44,457 nucleotides of DNA from Peptococcaceae bacterium BRH_c23 (GTDB lineage: Bacteria > Bacillota_B > Desulfitobacteriia > Desulfitobacteriales > Desulfitobacteriaceae), in assembly GCA_000961805.1 (NCBI GenBank), contig LADV01000037.1, forward strand, positions 1 through 44,457, given 5' to 3'. The position numbers and the translations under genes were made by a program. Within the stretch, counting starts at the first letter, position 1; the number at the start of each line of letters is the position of its first letter. Under the pieces are notes generated by a model, which was not told the DNA's origin, did no database searches, and saw nothing but the letters and a program-made list of their open reading frames with translations. Shown one piece after another: positions 7,462 to 16,271 of this stretch.

Positions 7462-7514
7462 AGGGCTTTCTCTTCCTAGAAATCTAATTTCTATTGAAGA
7501 GGAAGCTCTTTATA
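7462..7514 (+). terminator. Long terminator hairpin after the deiminase-like gene
   Basis: Positions 7462-7483 (AGGGCTTTCTCTTCCTAGAA...) pair with 7487-7510 (...TTGAAGAGGAAGCTCTT), with small bulges. It ends in TTTAT and lies about 100 bases after the stop. Confidence 0.7.
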
Positions 7515-7586
7515 CATAGTATTTCGCATACGTGTGTTGCCGAAGATAAAGTTAATTAAAATAAAAAAACGCTTATTTTGTAACCT

Positions 7587-7634
7587 TTTACCATCTTTAT
7601 TTACTCTCTATATAGAGTAAACAAAGATGGTAAA
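7587..7634. repeat. 21-bp inverted repeat with a six-base loop
   Basis: The left arm 7587-7607 and right arm 7614-7634 are complementary at 20 of 21 positions around CTATAT. The outer part of the arms reads TTTACCATCTTT / AAAGATGGTAAA. There is no T-run, but a GGGGGAGG purine block follows on the plus strand. It may be an RNA structure, a protein-binding palindrome or the end of a small element. It lies about 350 bases upstream of the large operon. Confidence 0.7.
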
Positions 7635-7684
7635 GGGGGAGGGTTGGTATTTAGTCCAAAAGGTTAAGGCTAGATTTTAACGGC

Positions 7685-7846
7685 TTATATGAAATATTGA
7701 AGTGAGAGGGTGTCACAAAGGTCATTGGGCATGAACACGATCTCTGAGCCATGCCGAAAAACTTGATCACCCGAAACATATGATTTGCTCTTAGAGCGAA
7801 TAAAACCAACCGGATTAACTACCACGAGATGTTGTAAATTTTGCAC
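7685..7846 (-). CDS. Possible 53-residue ORF or relic
   Basis: The minus strand carries a frame from GTG 7846 to TAA 7685 with protein-like text (HLVVVNPVGFIRSKSKSY, then VFRHGSEIVFMPNDLCDTL). No ribosome site is seen and a stop lies just upstream, so this may be the surviving end of a decayed gene. I do not recognise it. It is the only coding signal in the 7515-7989 gap apart from the inverted repeat and the operon leader. Confidence 0.25.
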   Translation of the reverse strand: MQNLQHLVVVNPVGFIRSKSKSYVSGDQVFRHGSEIVFMPNDLCDTLSLQYFI

Positions 7847-7883
7847 ATATCACAAATGATTTAGCGCAAGGCATACTTTTGTC

Positions 7884-7989
7884 TATGCTGGAAAAAGAGG
7901 TATTTAATGGATTGTGGTAGAATAGTGAATTTAAGAGCAAAAAGTGGGAAAGAGATTTTTTCAGTGAAAGATAAGAAAAAGGAGCTGAG
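7884..7989 (+). promoter_or_regulatory. Leader/promoter region of the MoxR-vWA operon, duplicated at 22117
   Basis: From about 7884 (TATGCTGGAAAA) to the start codon, this stretch is clearly homologous to 22117-22219. The shared part includes GGTATTTA(A/T)TGGATT and GAATAGTGAATTTA. TAGAAT at 7918-7923 is a possible -10 box. Its copy at the second locus reads GAGAAT. No confident -35 is seen. The conserved AAGGAGCTGAG/ACGAGGAGCTGAG ribosome site sits just before the ATG at 7990. Confidence 0.5.
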
Positions 7990-10497
7990 ATGTTGTCAAA
8001 GCTAAGGAACTGGATACTTCTATTTATTGCTATGTTTATGCTTCTATCATCTGTAGGTCTATCGACAAAGGCTGTTTTGGCTGCTCCAGAGGATGAAGAT
8101 CAAAACCCTTCCATCATAATTAAAGCAAAGGGGACCTATGGAAACTACACAAAACAAGGTGTTTGGCTTCCTCTTCAAGTTGAAGTGACGAACCAGGGAG
8201 CGGATCTTCAAGGAGATTTGAGAGTTACGCCTAATGAAAATAACCTGGAATTTAACACCATGGACTATGTTAGCAGTGCAGTCATTCCTCAGGGATCGAC
8301 GAAGGGCTTTAATTTTTATATACCTGTTCAGGGTTTGACGAGTGTGAACATTGAGTTAGTAAGTGGGGATCAAGTCCTCGCTAAGCAGACCGTCAAATTT
8401 GCGTTTCTGAGTAATAATGAATTGATTATTGGTTTGCTAGATCGTTCTGAGGAAGGGTTAGCCCCTCTGAATGGGCTAAAGCAAGCGAGTTGGTTGGGCC
8501 CGGTTGTAACGACGATCAAAAATGAAGATCTGCCGGAGAAGGCAGATCTGCTGGGTTTCTTTAATGTGCTGCTTTTTAATGATGTTAATTTGAAACTTAG
8601 TAAGGAACAGTCCACTGCCTTAACCCACTGGGTGAGTCGGGGCGGTACCTTAGTCGTGGGGGGAGGTTCAGGTTGGCAAAAGGTGCTCCCGAATTTGCCA
8701 CAGGAATTGCAAGCAGTCACGGTTTCTGGAGTTGAAACTCTTACCCTGAGTGCTCTCCCAAGTAGCTTAAGTAAACCGATCAGTGAAGCTATATCAGGTC
8801 CCGTACGTATAGCTAAGCTCCAAAGTTCTAAAGGTAAGCCTCTTTTTTCGGAACAAGGACGACCTTTAGCTATCAAGTATCCATTCGGGGAAGGCGAGGT
8901 TTTATACCTGGCTTTTGATCCTGCTCTAGAGCCTATGTCCAACTGGACAGGGAGCGAGGTCCTTTGGAAGGATCTTGTATTCGCTGAGAAGCCTGAGTTT
9001 GGGAATGGCCTAGTACCTGGTCAGTTGGGGGGGCCTTTTTTCAAAGGGCAATTCAATAATGCATACGGCATGGCCAATGCTTTGGGGAATATTGAGGACA
9101 TGGCTCTTCCCTCCCTGAGGACGATGGCCTGGATGATCGGCCCGTATCTTTTATTAGCAGGCCTTCTCAACTATCTGGTCCTGAAGAAATTGGACAGACG
9201 GGAATGGACTTGGCTTACTGTACCCGCCTTGTCAGTAATTTTCGTGCTCTTGATTTATTTCACATCCTTTAAAACCCGCCCTGCGGAAATCATTGCTCAC
9301 CAGATCAATGTCGTTGAGATGATGCCAGGAACTTCTCTGGCGAAAGTTACAGCGGTTACAGGCTTATTTGCCCCAACCCATGCAACCTATCATCTGGAAT
9401 TACCAGGTAAACATCTCGTCAGCGCTTTGCCCAATCTCGATGGAGGAATGAGAATTGATCCTCGGACAAATCAGAGACCCAACGCAACGCTCCGTGTAGA
9501 ACAAACACCTGGACAAACGAATATAGATTTCCTTCAAATGCGTTCCTGGGTTATGAGAGGGTTTTCAGCGGTTGAAGATGCTTCCCTTACCGGGTCCATC
9601 AGCGGGGAAATCTCGTTCAAAGACAATAAGTGGCTGGCAACGATCACAAATGGTACTCAGTATAATTTTACGGACGGTGTAATAGTCTCTTCCCCCAATT
9701 GGTTTACGAAGATCGCTGCGCTCAACGCAGGGGAGAAGACTGAGACGGAAATTAACCTAAATACGAACAATAATCTGAACAATGGTGCCCCTATAGCTTA
9801 TCAAATCTATAATCCTCAGGTGAATTGGCAAGGGTCAGGACCCCCGCCACGACCTCAAGCCAGAGACATGATGCGGCAACAAATTTTCGAAAGTCAACTA
9901 GGCAATGGGTGGGACCCTGGGTCTGAGAGCAAATTACTGTTTTTTGGTTGGTCAGCAGAACCTCTCCAAGGGGGACTGAGCATTGAGGATAATAAGGTGA
10001 AGAAGTACTATACTACCTTGTTTCAAGTTCCCTTGCACTTAAAATTTGACCCTGAACGTCTTGAAGTACCAGAGGGCTTCATTTCAGGGACGTTATTAAG
10101 TTCTCAAAATGTAGGGTTTGGCCCTGGAAGTATTATGATGCAAGCTAATTCAGAAGCGGTTTACCAAATGCAACTCCCCGAGGGTAAATTTAGTGAAATG
10201 CAGTTGAACATTCATAAGAGAAATGGCGCCTCTTTTTCTGCAGCGGTAAAGGGGTACCTTTATAACTGGAAAACAGCTGCTTGGGACGATATTAATATGA
10301 CCTCAGATAACACAGTGATCAAAGATCCTACAAACTATTTCAACAGTGGCCGCTTGGTTCGCTTCAAAATATCGAATCAGCCCGAATTACAATCACAATC
10401 ACAATCACAATCACAGTTCAACCAACCACAACAGTTTCAAGACCAAGAATTTTTTGGAGTAAATATCTCTCTTAGTAGTAAGGGGGGGGCATTGTAA
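7990..10497 (+). CDS. Large exported membrane protein with GATase-like domain, first gene of MoxR/vWA operon
   Basis: The 835-residue protein has a signal peptide (residues 1-32, ending in AVLAAPED). A beta-rich extracellular region follows, including text typical of class-I-glutamine-amidotransferase-like folds (FNVLLFNDV near 192, THWVSRGGTLVVGGGSGW near 210-227). Two membrane helices at about 379-397 (AWMIGPYLLLAGLLNYLVL) and 407-426 end in a basic loop. A second extracellular beta-rich half follows, with a Gln/Ser repeat near 797-806. No catalytic Cys triad is evident. The role is unknown. It leads an operon with an ABC exporter, a MoxR ATPase, DUF58 and vWA proteins, and abuts the next start. 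A frameshifted partial copy lies at 22220. Confidence 0.75.
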   Translation: MLSKLRNWILLFIAMFMLLSSVGLSTKAVLAAPEDEDQNPSIIIKAKGTYGNYTKQGVWLPLQVEVTNQGADLQGDLRVTPNENNLEFNTMDYVSSAVIPQGSTKGFNFYIPVQGLTSVNIELVSGDQVLAKQTVKFAFLSNNELIIGLLDRSEEGLAPLNGLKQASWLGPVVTTIKNEDLPEKADLLGFFNVLLFNDVNLKLSKEQSTALTHWVSRGGTLVVGGGSGWQKVLPNLPQELQAVTVSGVETLTLSALPSSLSKPISEAISGPVRIAKLQSSKGKPLFSEQGRPLAIKYPFGEGEVLYLAFDPALEPMSNWTGSEVLWKDLVFAEKPEFGNGLVPGQLGGPFFKGQFNNAYGMANALGNIEDMALPSLRTMAWMIGPYLLLAGLLNYLVLKKLDRREWTWLTVPALSVIFVLLIYFTSFKTRPAEIIAHQINVVEMMPGTSLAKVTAVTGLFAPTHATYHLELPGKHLVSALPNLDGGMRIDPRTNQRPNATLRVEQTPGQTNIDFLQMRSWVMRGFSAVEDASLTGSISGEISFKDNKWLATITNGTQYNFTDGVIVSSPNWFTKIAALNAGEKTETEINLNTNNNLNNGAPIAYQIYNPQVNWQGSGPPPRPQARDMMRQQIFESQLGNGWDPGSESKLLFFGWSAEPLQGGLSIEDNKVKKYYTTLFQVPLHLKFDPERLEVPEGFISGTLLSSQNVGFGPGSIMMQANSEAVYQMQLPEGKFSEMQLNIHKRNGASFSAAVKGYLYNWKTAAWDDINMTSDNTVIKDPTNYFNSGRLVRFKISNQPELQSQSQSQSQFNQPQQFQDQEFFGVNISLSSKGGAL
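10390..10416 (+). repeat. In-gene hexamer tandem repeat (ACAATC)
   Basis: Four consecutive ACAATC units encode alternating Gln and Ser near the C-terminus of the large exported protein. Such a repeat can vary in length by slippage; a unit is six bases, so the frame is kept. Confidence 0.8.
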
Positions 10498-11427
10498 GTG
10501 ATTAGGGTTGAAGGTTTGAGAAAGATCTATGGCAAGATGGAAGCCCTTAAAGGAATAAGTTTAGAAATTGAACAGGGCAGTATTTTTGGTTTTGTGGGAC
10601 CGAATGGAGCCGGTAAGACGACAACTATGAAAATTCTGGCGACCCTGATGGTTCCGACAGAGGGTAAAGCCTATATTGATGGGGTGGATGTGACCAAACA
10701 TCCCAAGAAGGTTCGTAGTCTAATGGGTTATATGCCTGACTTTTTTGGGGTGTATGAGCGGATTAAAGTGACTGAGTATCTGGATTTTTATGCCTCCTGC
10801 TACGGGATCTCCAGGGGGAAACGAAGGAGTATCATCGCGGATCTTTTAGAGCTGACGGATCTCAATTTCAAAGCGGATGCTTATGTTGATTCGTTGTCCC
10901 GTGGCATGAAGCAAAGGTTGTGTTTGGCCCGGAGTTTGGTTCATGACCCAAAAGTGCTTCTCCTAGATGAGCCTGCCTCAGGTTTGGATCCCAGGGCCAG
11001 GGTAGAGATGCGGGAATTGCTACGGGAACTCAAGAATATGGGTAAGAGTATTATTATTTCGTCCCATATTTTGCCGGAACTGGCGGAGCTGTGTACTGAA
11101 GTAGGGATTATTGAGGGGGGAGAGTTGGTTGCCGTTGGGAGTATGGATAGTATCACTGCCCAACTTCAGCAGGAACGATTGATCCAAGTTAAGGTTCAGG
11201 ACAATATCAGCGCGGCTAGGGCCATGATGGAAGAAAATCCCTGGGTAGCGGCCGTGAATGAGACCGCAGATGGAGTTTTACAGGTTCGTTTTTCAGGCAA
11301 TCCAGAGGAGCAACAAAAGCTATTACGTGCTTTGGTTCTTGCTGAACTCCCCGTTCTTTCCTTTGCGGAATCCTCAAATAGTTTAGAAGATCTGTTTATG
11401 CAGATTACTAAGGGGGCAGCACGATGA
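10498..11427 (+). CDS. ABC transporter ATP-binding protein (ABC-2 / CcmA-NatA type)
   Basis: The 309-residue cytoplasmic ATPase shows Walker A GPNGAGKTT near 37-45, signature LSRGMKQRL near 133, Walker B LLLDEPASGLDP near 156 and the switch His in ISSHIL near 187. A C-terminal extension of about 90 residues is typical of ABC-2 exporters. The GTG start at 10498 directly follows the upstream stop, and AGGGGGGGC lies about eight bases before it. It powers the permease whose ATG overlaps its TGA. Substrate is unknown. The gene is absent from the second copy of the operon. Confidence 0.9.
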   Translation: MIRVEGLRKIYGKMEALKGISLEIEQGSIFGFVGPNGAGKTTTMKILATLMVPTEGKAYIDGVDVTKHPKKVRSLMGYMPDFFGVYERIKVTEYLDFYASCYGISRGKRRSIIADLLELTDLNFKADAYVDSLSRGMKQRLCLARSLVHDPKVLLLDEPASGLDPRARVEMRELLRELKNMGKSIIISSHILPELAELCTEVGIIEGGELVAVGSMDSITAQLQQERLIQVKVQDNISAARAMMEENPWVAAVNETADGVLQVRFSGNPEEQQKLLRALVLAELPVLSFAESSNSLEDLFMQITKGAAR

Positions 11428-12338
11428 TCTTAAATCCAGTGTTAGCTAAAGAATTGCGAGATAGAGTGCGTACCTGGCGGTCGCCGCTTTTAATAAGCAT
11501 CTATTTAATGGCCTTAGCCGGAATTGGGGGTTTCGCTTATTATCTCCAAACCCGCTATAGTTATGGCGGCACTCAGGCTTTACGCTTGGGAATGACGATT
11601 TTTGCGATCCTTGTGATTGTACAGCTCATTCTGATTGCTTTTTTAACCCCAGGAATGACAGCCTCGATTATCAGTGGGGAAAAGGAGAGACAGACTTGGC
11701 CACTTTTGCTGGTGACCCGACTTTCCCCCTTCTCCATTGTGTCAGGTAAACTTTTATCCGCAATTAGTTATATGGTATTACTGATCTTAGTTTCCATGCC
11801 GATTTACAGCACGATTTTTCTTTTTGGGGCAGTGGCTATGGGTGACTTACTGGTCGTTGTTCTGATTTCCCTGGTTACGACAGTGACTATTGCTAGTATC
11901 GGCCTGCTTTGCTCAGCCCTATTTAAACGGACGATTACGGCAATAGTGATTAGCTATCTGCTGACCTTCTTTCTGTTTGGGGGTACTTTAATCTCAGCCG
12001 CAGTAGTCCAGAGTTTGACTATGGAAAAATGGGCGAGGTTAAACCAGCCGCCGCCTACCCCTTTTATCGTAAATTTCAATCCTATAGTGGCGTTAGGTTC
12101 TGTCTTACCGACAGGGATGGAATTAATACCTTATGTACGACCGATGAATGTCCAATTTACGGGGATAACGTCAACGACGTTTATTGATGGTAAACCGGTG
12201 CCCCAACCAATACCAGTTAAGCCTAGGCCTGTCTGGCAAGTGAATCTAATGTTAGATGCTTTGATCATCTTGGTTTCCTTAGGGCTAACGGTTTGGCTAA
12301 TTCGTCCCCTGCGGGCTGGCAACAAGAAAGGGGGTTAG
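11424..12338 (+). CDS. ABC-2 type transporter permease
   Basis: The 304-residue protein has about six membrane helices: after KELRDRVRTWRSPLLISIY at the N-terminus, then near 50-70, 100-125, 130-155, 160-185, and a final one at 275-297 (LMLDALIILVSLGLTVWLI). A long extracellular loop lies before the last helix. The text GMTASIISGEKERQTWPLLL near 80 is the hallmark loop of ABC-2 permeases. Its start overlaps the ATPase stop (ATGA), so the two are translationally coupled. In comparable operons with MoxR and DUF58, such pairs are common. Cargo is unknown. Confidence 0.88.
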   Translation: MILNPVLAKELRDRVRTWRSPLLISIYLMALAGIGGFAYYLQTRYSYGGTQALRLGMTIFAILVIVQLILIAFLTPGMTASIISGEKERQTWPLLLVTRLSPFSIVSGKLLSAISYMVLLILVSMPIYSTIFLFGAVAMGDLLVVVLISLVTTVTIASIGLLCSALFKRTITAIVISYLLTFFLFGGTLISAAVVQSLTMEKWARLNQPPPTPFIVNFNPIVALGSVLPTGMELIPYVRPMNVQFTGITSTTFIDGKPVPQPIPVKPRPVWQVNLMLDALIILVSLGLTVWLIRPLRAGNKKGG

Positions 12339-12340
12339 GC

Positions 12341-14140
12341 GTGGAATCGAAAAAAGGGCTAACCTTAATTAAGGCCTTAAAGCCCGTTTTAAGGCATATT
12401 ACTCGGCAGCATTATACTAAGTGGCTCCTTAGAGGACTGACAATGGCTGCTGGGGCTGCTTTGTCGGTGTTTATTGTCGCCCGGATTTTCCCCCTCTATG
12501 CCAGTAGCTCCTGGGCGGTTGGCCTTAGCTTGTTAGTTTTTGCTTCAGTTATGCTAAGGGCGTATATGTTGCGTCCTGGTTTGTGGGAAACTGCTCTAAC
12601 CTTAGACCGGGCAGGGCTTAAAGAACGGATGACGACGGCCTGGCAATTGCAGGATTCCTCAGACCTTTTAGCCCAGCGTCAACGTCAAGATGCGTTAGAG
12701 CATTTAAAGGGGGTGGCGTATAAAAAGGCAATCCCTTGGCCGAGACTGAACCAACCATTGGGAATCCTCACAGCTCTGCTGGTGGCTGTTCTTGCTTTGT
12801 CTTTTTGGCCGAATCGGATGGATGAGATCGCTCTAGCCAACCATCAAGCGAAAGAGGAACTGATCGCCACACAAAGTATGGTTAATGAAGTTGAAGAGCT
12901 ATTAAAGAATGATCCCAAACTATCGGCTGATTTAAAGAGACAGCTTTCCGATCAATTAACCAAGTTACAACAGGAACTTAAAAAAGCGAAATCTTTAGAA
13001 GCAGGGGTCGAAGCTCTAGCTAAAACCCAAAAGGAAATGACCAAGAGGCTAAGTCAGGCTGAAGAAAAGCAAATCCTAGATAAATTGGCCTTTAGGTTAC
13101 AGCAAAGTCCTACGACTAAAGAAGCTGGAGCCGCTTTGCAAAAGCGGGATGCCCCAGATTTTCGGCAACAGGCGGAAGAACTAGAAAAGAAGATGAAAGA
13201 AATGGATCCGGCAGAAAGAGAGAAGCTCTCGAAGTTTTTTGAGGAGATCGCTAAGTCTCTGGAAAAAGCGGGTAACCCTAATCTAGCCGCTGATCTAAAC
13301 AAGCTGAGCCAGGCAATCGGTTCCTCTGGACAAGCAGGCGCTGAGGAGATGGCTGATTTGTCAGAGCAACTAGCTGAGCAACTTGCCTCGGAGGAAGCTG
13401 CAGCCCGTTTAGCAGGGGATTTGACAAAAGGACTGAGTAGCGCAAAGGGGAAAATCTTGGCAGCGGCCAATCGTTCAGGAAAGGGAACCGCTCCTGCTGG
13501 AGCTGGGGCTAACAATGGGGGAAATGATGGAAGTCAAAGTGGAAGCGGGAGCGATAAGGGGAGTGGAGTAGGTTCTGGAGCAGGAACTGGCTCGGGGACA
13601 GGAACCGGAGCAGGAACAGACTCTGGGACAGGATCAGGGACAGGGACAGGCTCGGGCTCGGGGACAGGAAGCGGTAGTGGAGCAAGTGGGAGTTCCGCGG
13701 GAAGCGGTGGAGCTGGTGGAGGCTCAGGAGGCGGCAGTGGCAGTGGTGGCGGGAAAAGTGGCAATGATGCGGGGAGCGGATCGAGCAACCAGACAAGCGG
13801 AATGAAGGGGAAAACTCAGGTTGGGGGTCCCAGTTCCAGCGGTTTAAGTGGGACTCAAGACAGTCGTGAAGGGCACTGGGATCAAGTGTATGTTCCGAAT
13901 GGTAGGATTGAGAATGGGGGAGTAGAAAGCCGGGTTAGTGGTTCGGCAGGTAGTGGTTCAGGAGATTCAACGCTGGTTGATTCAGCTGGCGGACTTGCTC
14001 AGGGCGGAATGTTGCTACCCTATTCGGAGGTGTATACTCAATACGAGGCCGATGCACGAGAAAGTATGGACAAAGAGTATGTACCAGATAATTTGAAGGC
14101 TTTGGTTAGGAATTATTTTTTGGATTTGTCAGGGGAGTAA
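12341..14140 (+). CDS. Membrane-anchored coiled-coil protein with Gly/Ser-rich linker
   Basis: GTG at 12341 is chosen because AAGAAAGGGGG (12323-12334) precedes it and an earlier in-frame ATG lies inside the permease gene. The 599-residue product has two N-terminal membrane segments (about 28-72, as a hairpin) and a third near 145-160 (ILTALLVAVLALSF). A long Glu/Lys/Gln coiled coil spans about 170-340, and an extreme Gly/Ser/Thr-rich stretch lies at about 386-486. A short conserved C-terminus reads YVPDNLKALVRNYFLDLS. Proteins of this design commonly sit just upstream of moxR in such operons. A scaffold or MoxR-adaptor role is inference. Confidence 0.72.
   Translation: MESKKGLTLIKALKPVLRHITRQHYTKWLLRGLTMAAGAALSVFIVARIFPLYASSSWAVGLSLLVFASVMLRAYMLRPGLWETALTLDRAGLKERMTTAWQLQDSSDLLAQRQRQDALEHLKGVAYKKAIPWPRLNQPLGILTALLVAVLALSFWPNRMDEIALANHQAKEELIATQSMVNEVEELLKNDPKLSADLKRQLSDQLTKLQQELKKAKSLEAGVEALAKTQKEMTKRLSQAEEKQILDKLAFRLQQSPTTKEAGAALQKRDAPDFRQQAEELEKKMKEMDPAEREKLSKFFEEIAKSLEKAGNPNLAADLNKLSQAIGSSGQAGAEEMADLSEQLAEQLASEEAAARLAGDLTKGLSSAKGKILAAANRSGKGTAPAGAGANNGGNDGSQSGSGSDKGSGVGSGAGTGSGTGTGAGTDSGTGSGTGTGSGSGTGSGSGASGSSAGSGGAGGGSGGGSGSGGGKSGNDAGSGSSNQTSGMKGKTQVGGPSSSGLSGTQDSREGHWDQVYVPNGRIENGGVESRVSGSAGSGSGDSTLVDSAGGLAQGGMLLPYSEVYTQYEADARESMDKEYVPDNLKALVRNYFLDLSGE
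13500..13800 (+). repeat. Gly/Ser/Thr low-complexity coding repeat
   Basis: Imperfect repeats of GG-(A/C)-AC-(A/C)-GG-type triplets encode runs of Gly-Thr-Gly-Ser (GTGSGTGTGAGTDSGTG...). The region is locally GC-rich compared with its flanks. Long open frames on the opposite strand here are by-products of the biased composition. Confidence 0.85.
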
Positions 14141-14146
14141 TAACAA

Positions 14147-15151
14147 ATGTATGGAGGGATAAATTTGCCGTCAGATATCGGAGAAGCGCAATTGGCTGAA
14201 ATTGTAGATAAAGTCCGAGGGATCGAAAGGGAAGTCGCTAAGGTAATGGTCGGCCAGCAGGATGCCATTAGGCAGGTCTTATTATGTCTAATTTCTGGAG
14301 GACACGTTTTACTGGAAGGTGTCCCTGGCTTAGGCAAGACGCTTTTGGTCAGGTCCCTGAGCCAGGTCTTAGGGTTGAAATTTGCACGGATTCAGTTCAC
14401 CCCGGATTTAATGCCTGCTGATATCGTGGGTACGAACATTATGACAGATACGGGAGATGGACGAAGCTTTCAATTTCAACCGGGATCAATTTTTGCTAAT
14501 TTAGTCTTAGCTGATGAGATTAACAGGGCAACTCCAAAAACTCAGAGTGCATTACTTGAGGCCATGCAGGAACGAACGGTCTCAGTCGGTGGGGTTACAA
14601 GGGCGTTACCGAATCCTTTTTTTGTGTTAGCAACTCAGAACCCATTGGAGATGGAAGGGACGTATCCATTGCCAGAAGCTCAGCTGGATCGCTTTCTTTT
14701 TAAAGTCATGGTTGCCTTTCCCTCGGCCGAGGATTTAAAGAAGATTTTGACCATGACGACGACGGAACAAAGCGTTGAGCCGGAAAACGTGGTTAACGAT
14801 GAAGGACTGGCCCGGCTTATTAAAGTAGCTAAACATATTCCGGTGGCGGATCATGTTGCAGATTATATCGTAAGGCTTATACTCGCCACCCATCCTGAAC
14901 AGCCGGGGGCGGTTGAGAGAATTAAAAAATATGTTCGTTATGGAGCCAGTCCCCGAGGTGCTCAAGCGATCTTAACGACTGCGCGGATTAGGGCCTTATT
15001 GGACGGAAGATTTAATGTCGCTTTTGAGGATGTTTTTGCAGTCGCTTTGCCGGCGTTGAGACACCGCATGTTCATTAACTTTGAAGGGGAAGCAGAAGGA
15101 GTTACAACTGATAAGTTAGTTCAAGAATTACTTGAATCTGTGCCAAGATAA
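14147..15151 (+). CDS. MoxR family AAA+ ATPase
   Basis: The 334-residue cytoplasmic ATPase has Walker A GVPGLGKT near 59-66, the MoxR block FTPDLMPADIVG near 84-95, Walker B with VLADEINRATPKTQSALLEA near 120-139, sensor 1 ATQNP near 164 and LPEAQLDRF near 178. MoxR proteins act as metal-ion-insertion or maturation chaperones for vWA partners. An alternative TTG start at 14165 has the better ribosome site (GGAGGG six bases upstream) and would give 328 residues. The gene follows the coiled-coil protein by six bases and precedes DUF58, the classic MoxR-DUF58-vWA order. Confidence 0.93.
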   Translation: MYGGINLPSDIGEAQLAEIVDKVRGIEREVAKVMVGQQDAIRQVLLCLISGGHVLLEGVPGLGKTLLVRSLSQVLGLKFARIQFTPDLMPADIVGTNIMTDTGDGRSFQFQPGSIFANLVLADEINRATPKTQSALLEAMQERTVSVGGVTRALPNPFFVLATQNPLEMEGTYPLPEAQLDRFLFKVMVAFPSAEDLKKILTMTTTEQSVEPENVVNDEGLARLIKVAKHIPVADHVADYIVRLILATHPEQPGAVERIKKYVRYGASPRGAQAILTTARIRALLDGRFNVAFEDVFAVALPALRHRMFINFEGEAEGVTTDKLVQELLESVPR

Positions 15152-15380
15152 TCGAGGCAGGAAGTTCGAGGCACAAGGCACGATTTACGAGGTGCGAGAG
15201 TTCAGGAACGACATCGAACTTCGATTCGAGGTAACACTGGGGAAGCAGTCTAGGGCTGTGGCGTAAAGTACGATGAATAAAATATGAAATAAGTATGAAA
15301 TTCATAACCGAGGTTAATGTTGCAAAGTCGTGGTTCGAACATCGAATATCGAACATCGAACATCGAACATCGAGTAGGGG
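15152..15380. other. TCGA-rich spacer between moxR and the DUF58 gene
   Basis: A 229-base spacer interrupts an otherwise tightly packed operon. It is full of TTCGAG, TCGAAC and CGAGG words and ends in a heptamer array (15340-15374). No gene or terminator is seen. It looks like an inserted repeat-rich sequence. Confidence 0.55.
15340..15374 (+). repeat. Heptamer tandem repeat CATCGAA x5
   Basis: The units are CATCGAA, TATCGAA, CATCGAA, CATCGAA and CATCGAG, head to tail, directly before the DUF58 start. The seven-base unit is not a multiple of three and lies outside coding sequence. Confidence 0.9.
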
Positions 15381-16271
15381 GTGAACATTCTGACAGAACT
15401 ACTCTTTGAAAAGGAATTTCTAAAAAAGCTCGAGAACATGGCGTTTCTCTTAAAAAAGGCTCGGGCTGGACGGTATAGTGGACTGCATCGTTCAACCCGC
15501 AAAGGACAGTCCGTAGAATTTGCCGATTATCGAGCATATGTTGCTGGGGATGATTTTCGCCAAGTGGATTGGCATGCTTATGCTCGCTTGGATAAATTAT
15601 TTATTAAATTATTTATGGAAGAGAATGATCTAAGTGTTCATCTCTTACTGGATACCAGCGGTTCTATGGCCTTGGAGGGAAGCTCAAAGTATCAACTAGC
15701 CAAACAATTGGCGGGAGCTTTGGGTTATTTAGCCTTGGTTAATATGGAACAAGTGGGTGTGATCCCCTTAAACTCAGGAACGAATCGCTGTCTGCCACTT
15801 CAACGAGGAAGAAACGCGATCAGCAGGCTTTGGGTATTCTTGTCCCAATTGGAAGCAGGAGGAGAAACAGACTTAAATGTGGGTTTGCGTCAAAGTGGTA
15901 AATACATTAAAAGGCCGGGCCTTACCATTGTGCTCTCGGATATGTTAAGTTCGTCTGGTTTTGAAGAGGGGCTTAAATACTTGCAACATTTAGGGCAGCA
16001 AGTTGTCGTTCTGCATATTCTGGCACCTGAGGAAAGAAATCCTCAGTTAATGGGGAATTTCCGCTTGGTTGATTGTGAAACAGGGTTGGAAAAAGAAGTG
16101 AGTATCACGCCGATCCTCCTTAAGACCTATAAGGAACACTTAGAAGTATTTTTGCATAGTATCAAAGAATTTTGTCTCAGCAGAGAGATTACTTACCATA
16201 CTGTAGGGTCAGATGACAATTTGGAAGATATACTTTTGCGGTCGTTACGCGGGGCTGAAGTTCTCGTATAG
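15381..16271 (+). CDS. DUF58 domain protein
   Basis: The 296-residue protein has the DUF58 core: KGQSVEFADYRAYVAGDD then QVDWHAYARLDKLFIKLF near 34-75. A vWA-like fold follows, with LLLDTSGSM near 84-92 (an intact DxSxS MIDAS motif) and IVLSDML near 172. No membrane helix is seen, unlike many DUF58 proteins. GTG at 15381 touches its own purine block. A CTG at 15390 would sit five bases after AGGGGGTGA, so the true start is uncertain by three codons. The last 29 codons recur at 23994-24087 fused to another gene. DUF58 proteins are the usual partners of MoxR ATPases. Confidence 0.88.
   Translation: MNILTELLFEKEFLKKLENMAFLLKKARAGRYSGLHRSTRKGQSVEFADYRAYVAGDDFRQVDWHAYARLDKLFIKLFMEENDLSVHLLLDTSGSMALEGSSKYQLAKQLAGALGYLALVNMEQVGVIPLNSGTNRCLPLQRGRNAISRLWVFLSQLEAGGETDLNVGLRQSGKYIKRPGLTIVLSDMLSSSGFEEGLKYLQHLGQQVVVLHILAPEERNPQLMGNFRLVDCETGLEKEVSITPILLKTYKEHLEVFLHSIKEFCLSREITYHTVGSDDNLEDILLRSLRGAEVLV

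Noticed and set aside
13509..13796. Proline-rich proteins on the minus strand
   Set aside because: These open frames are the antisense of the Gly/Ser/Thr-rich coding repeat; the bias removes stops on the other strand and no ribosome sites are present.
15340..15374. CRISPR array
   Set aside because: The units are seven bases, contiguous and without spacers; there are no cas genes in the window.
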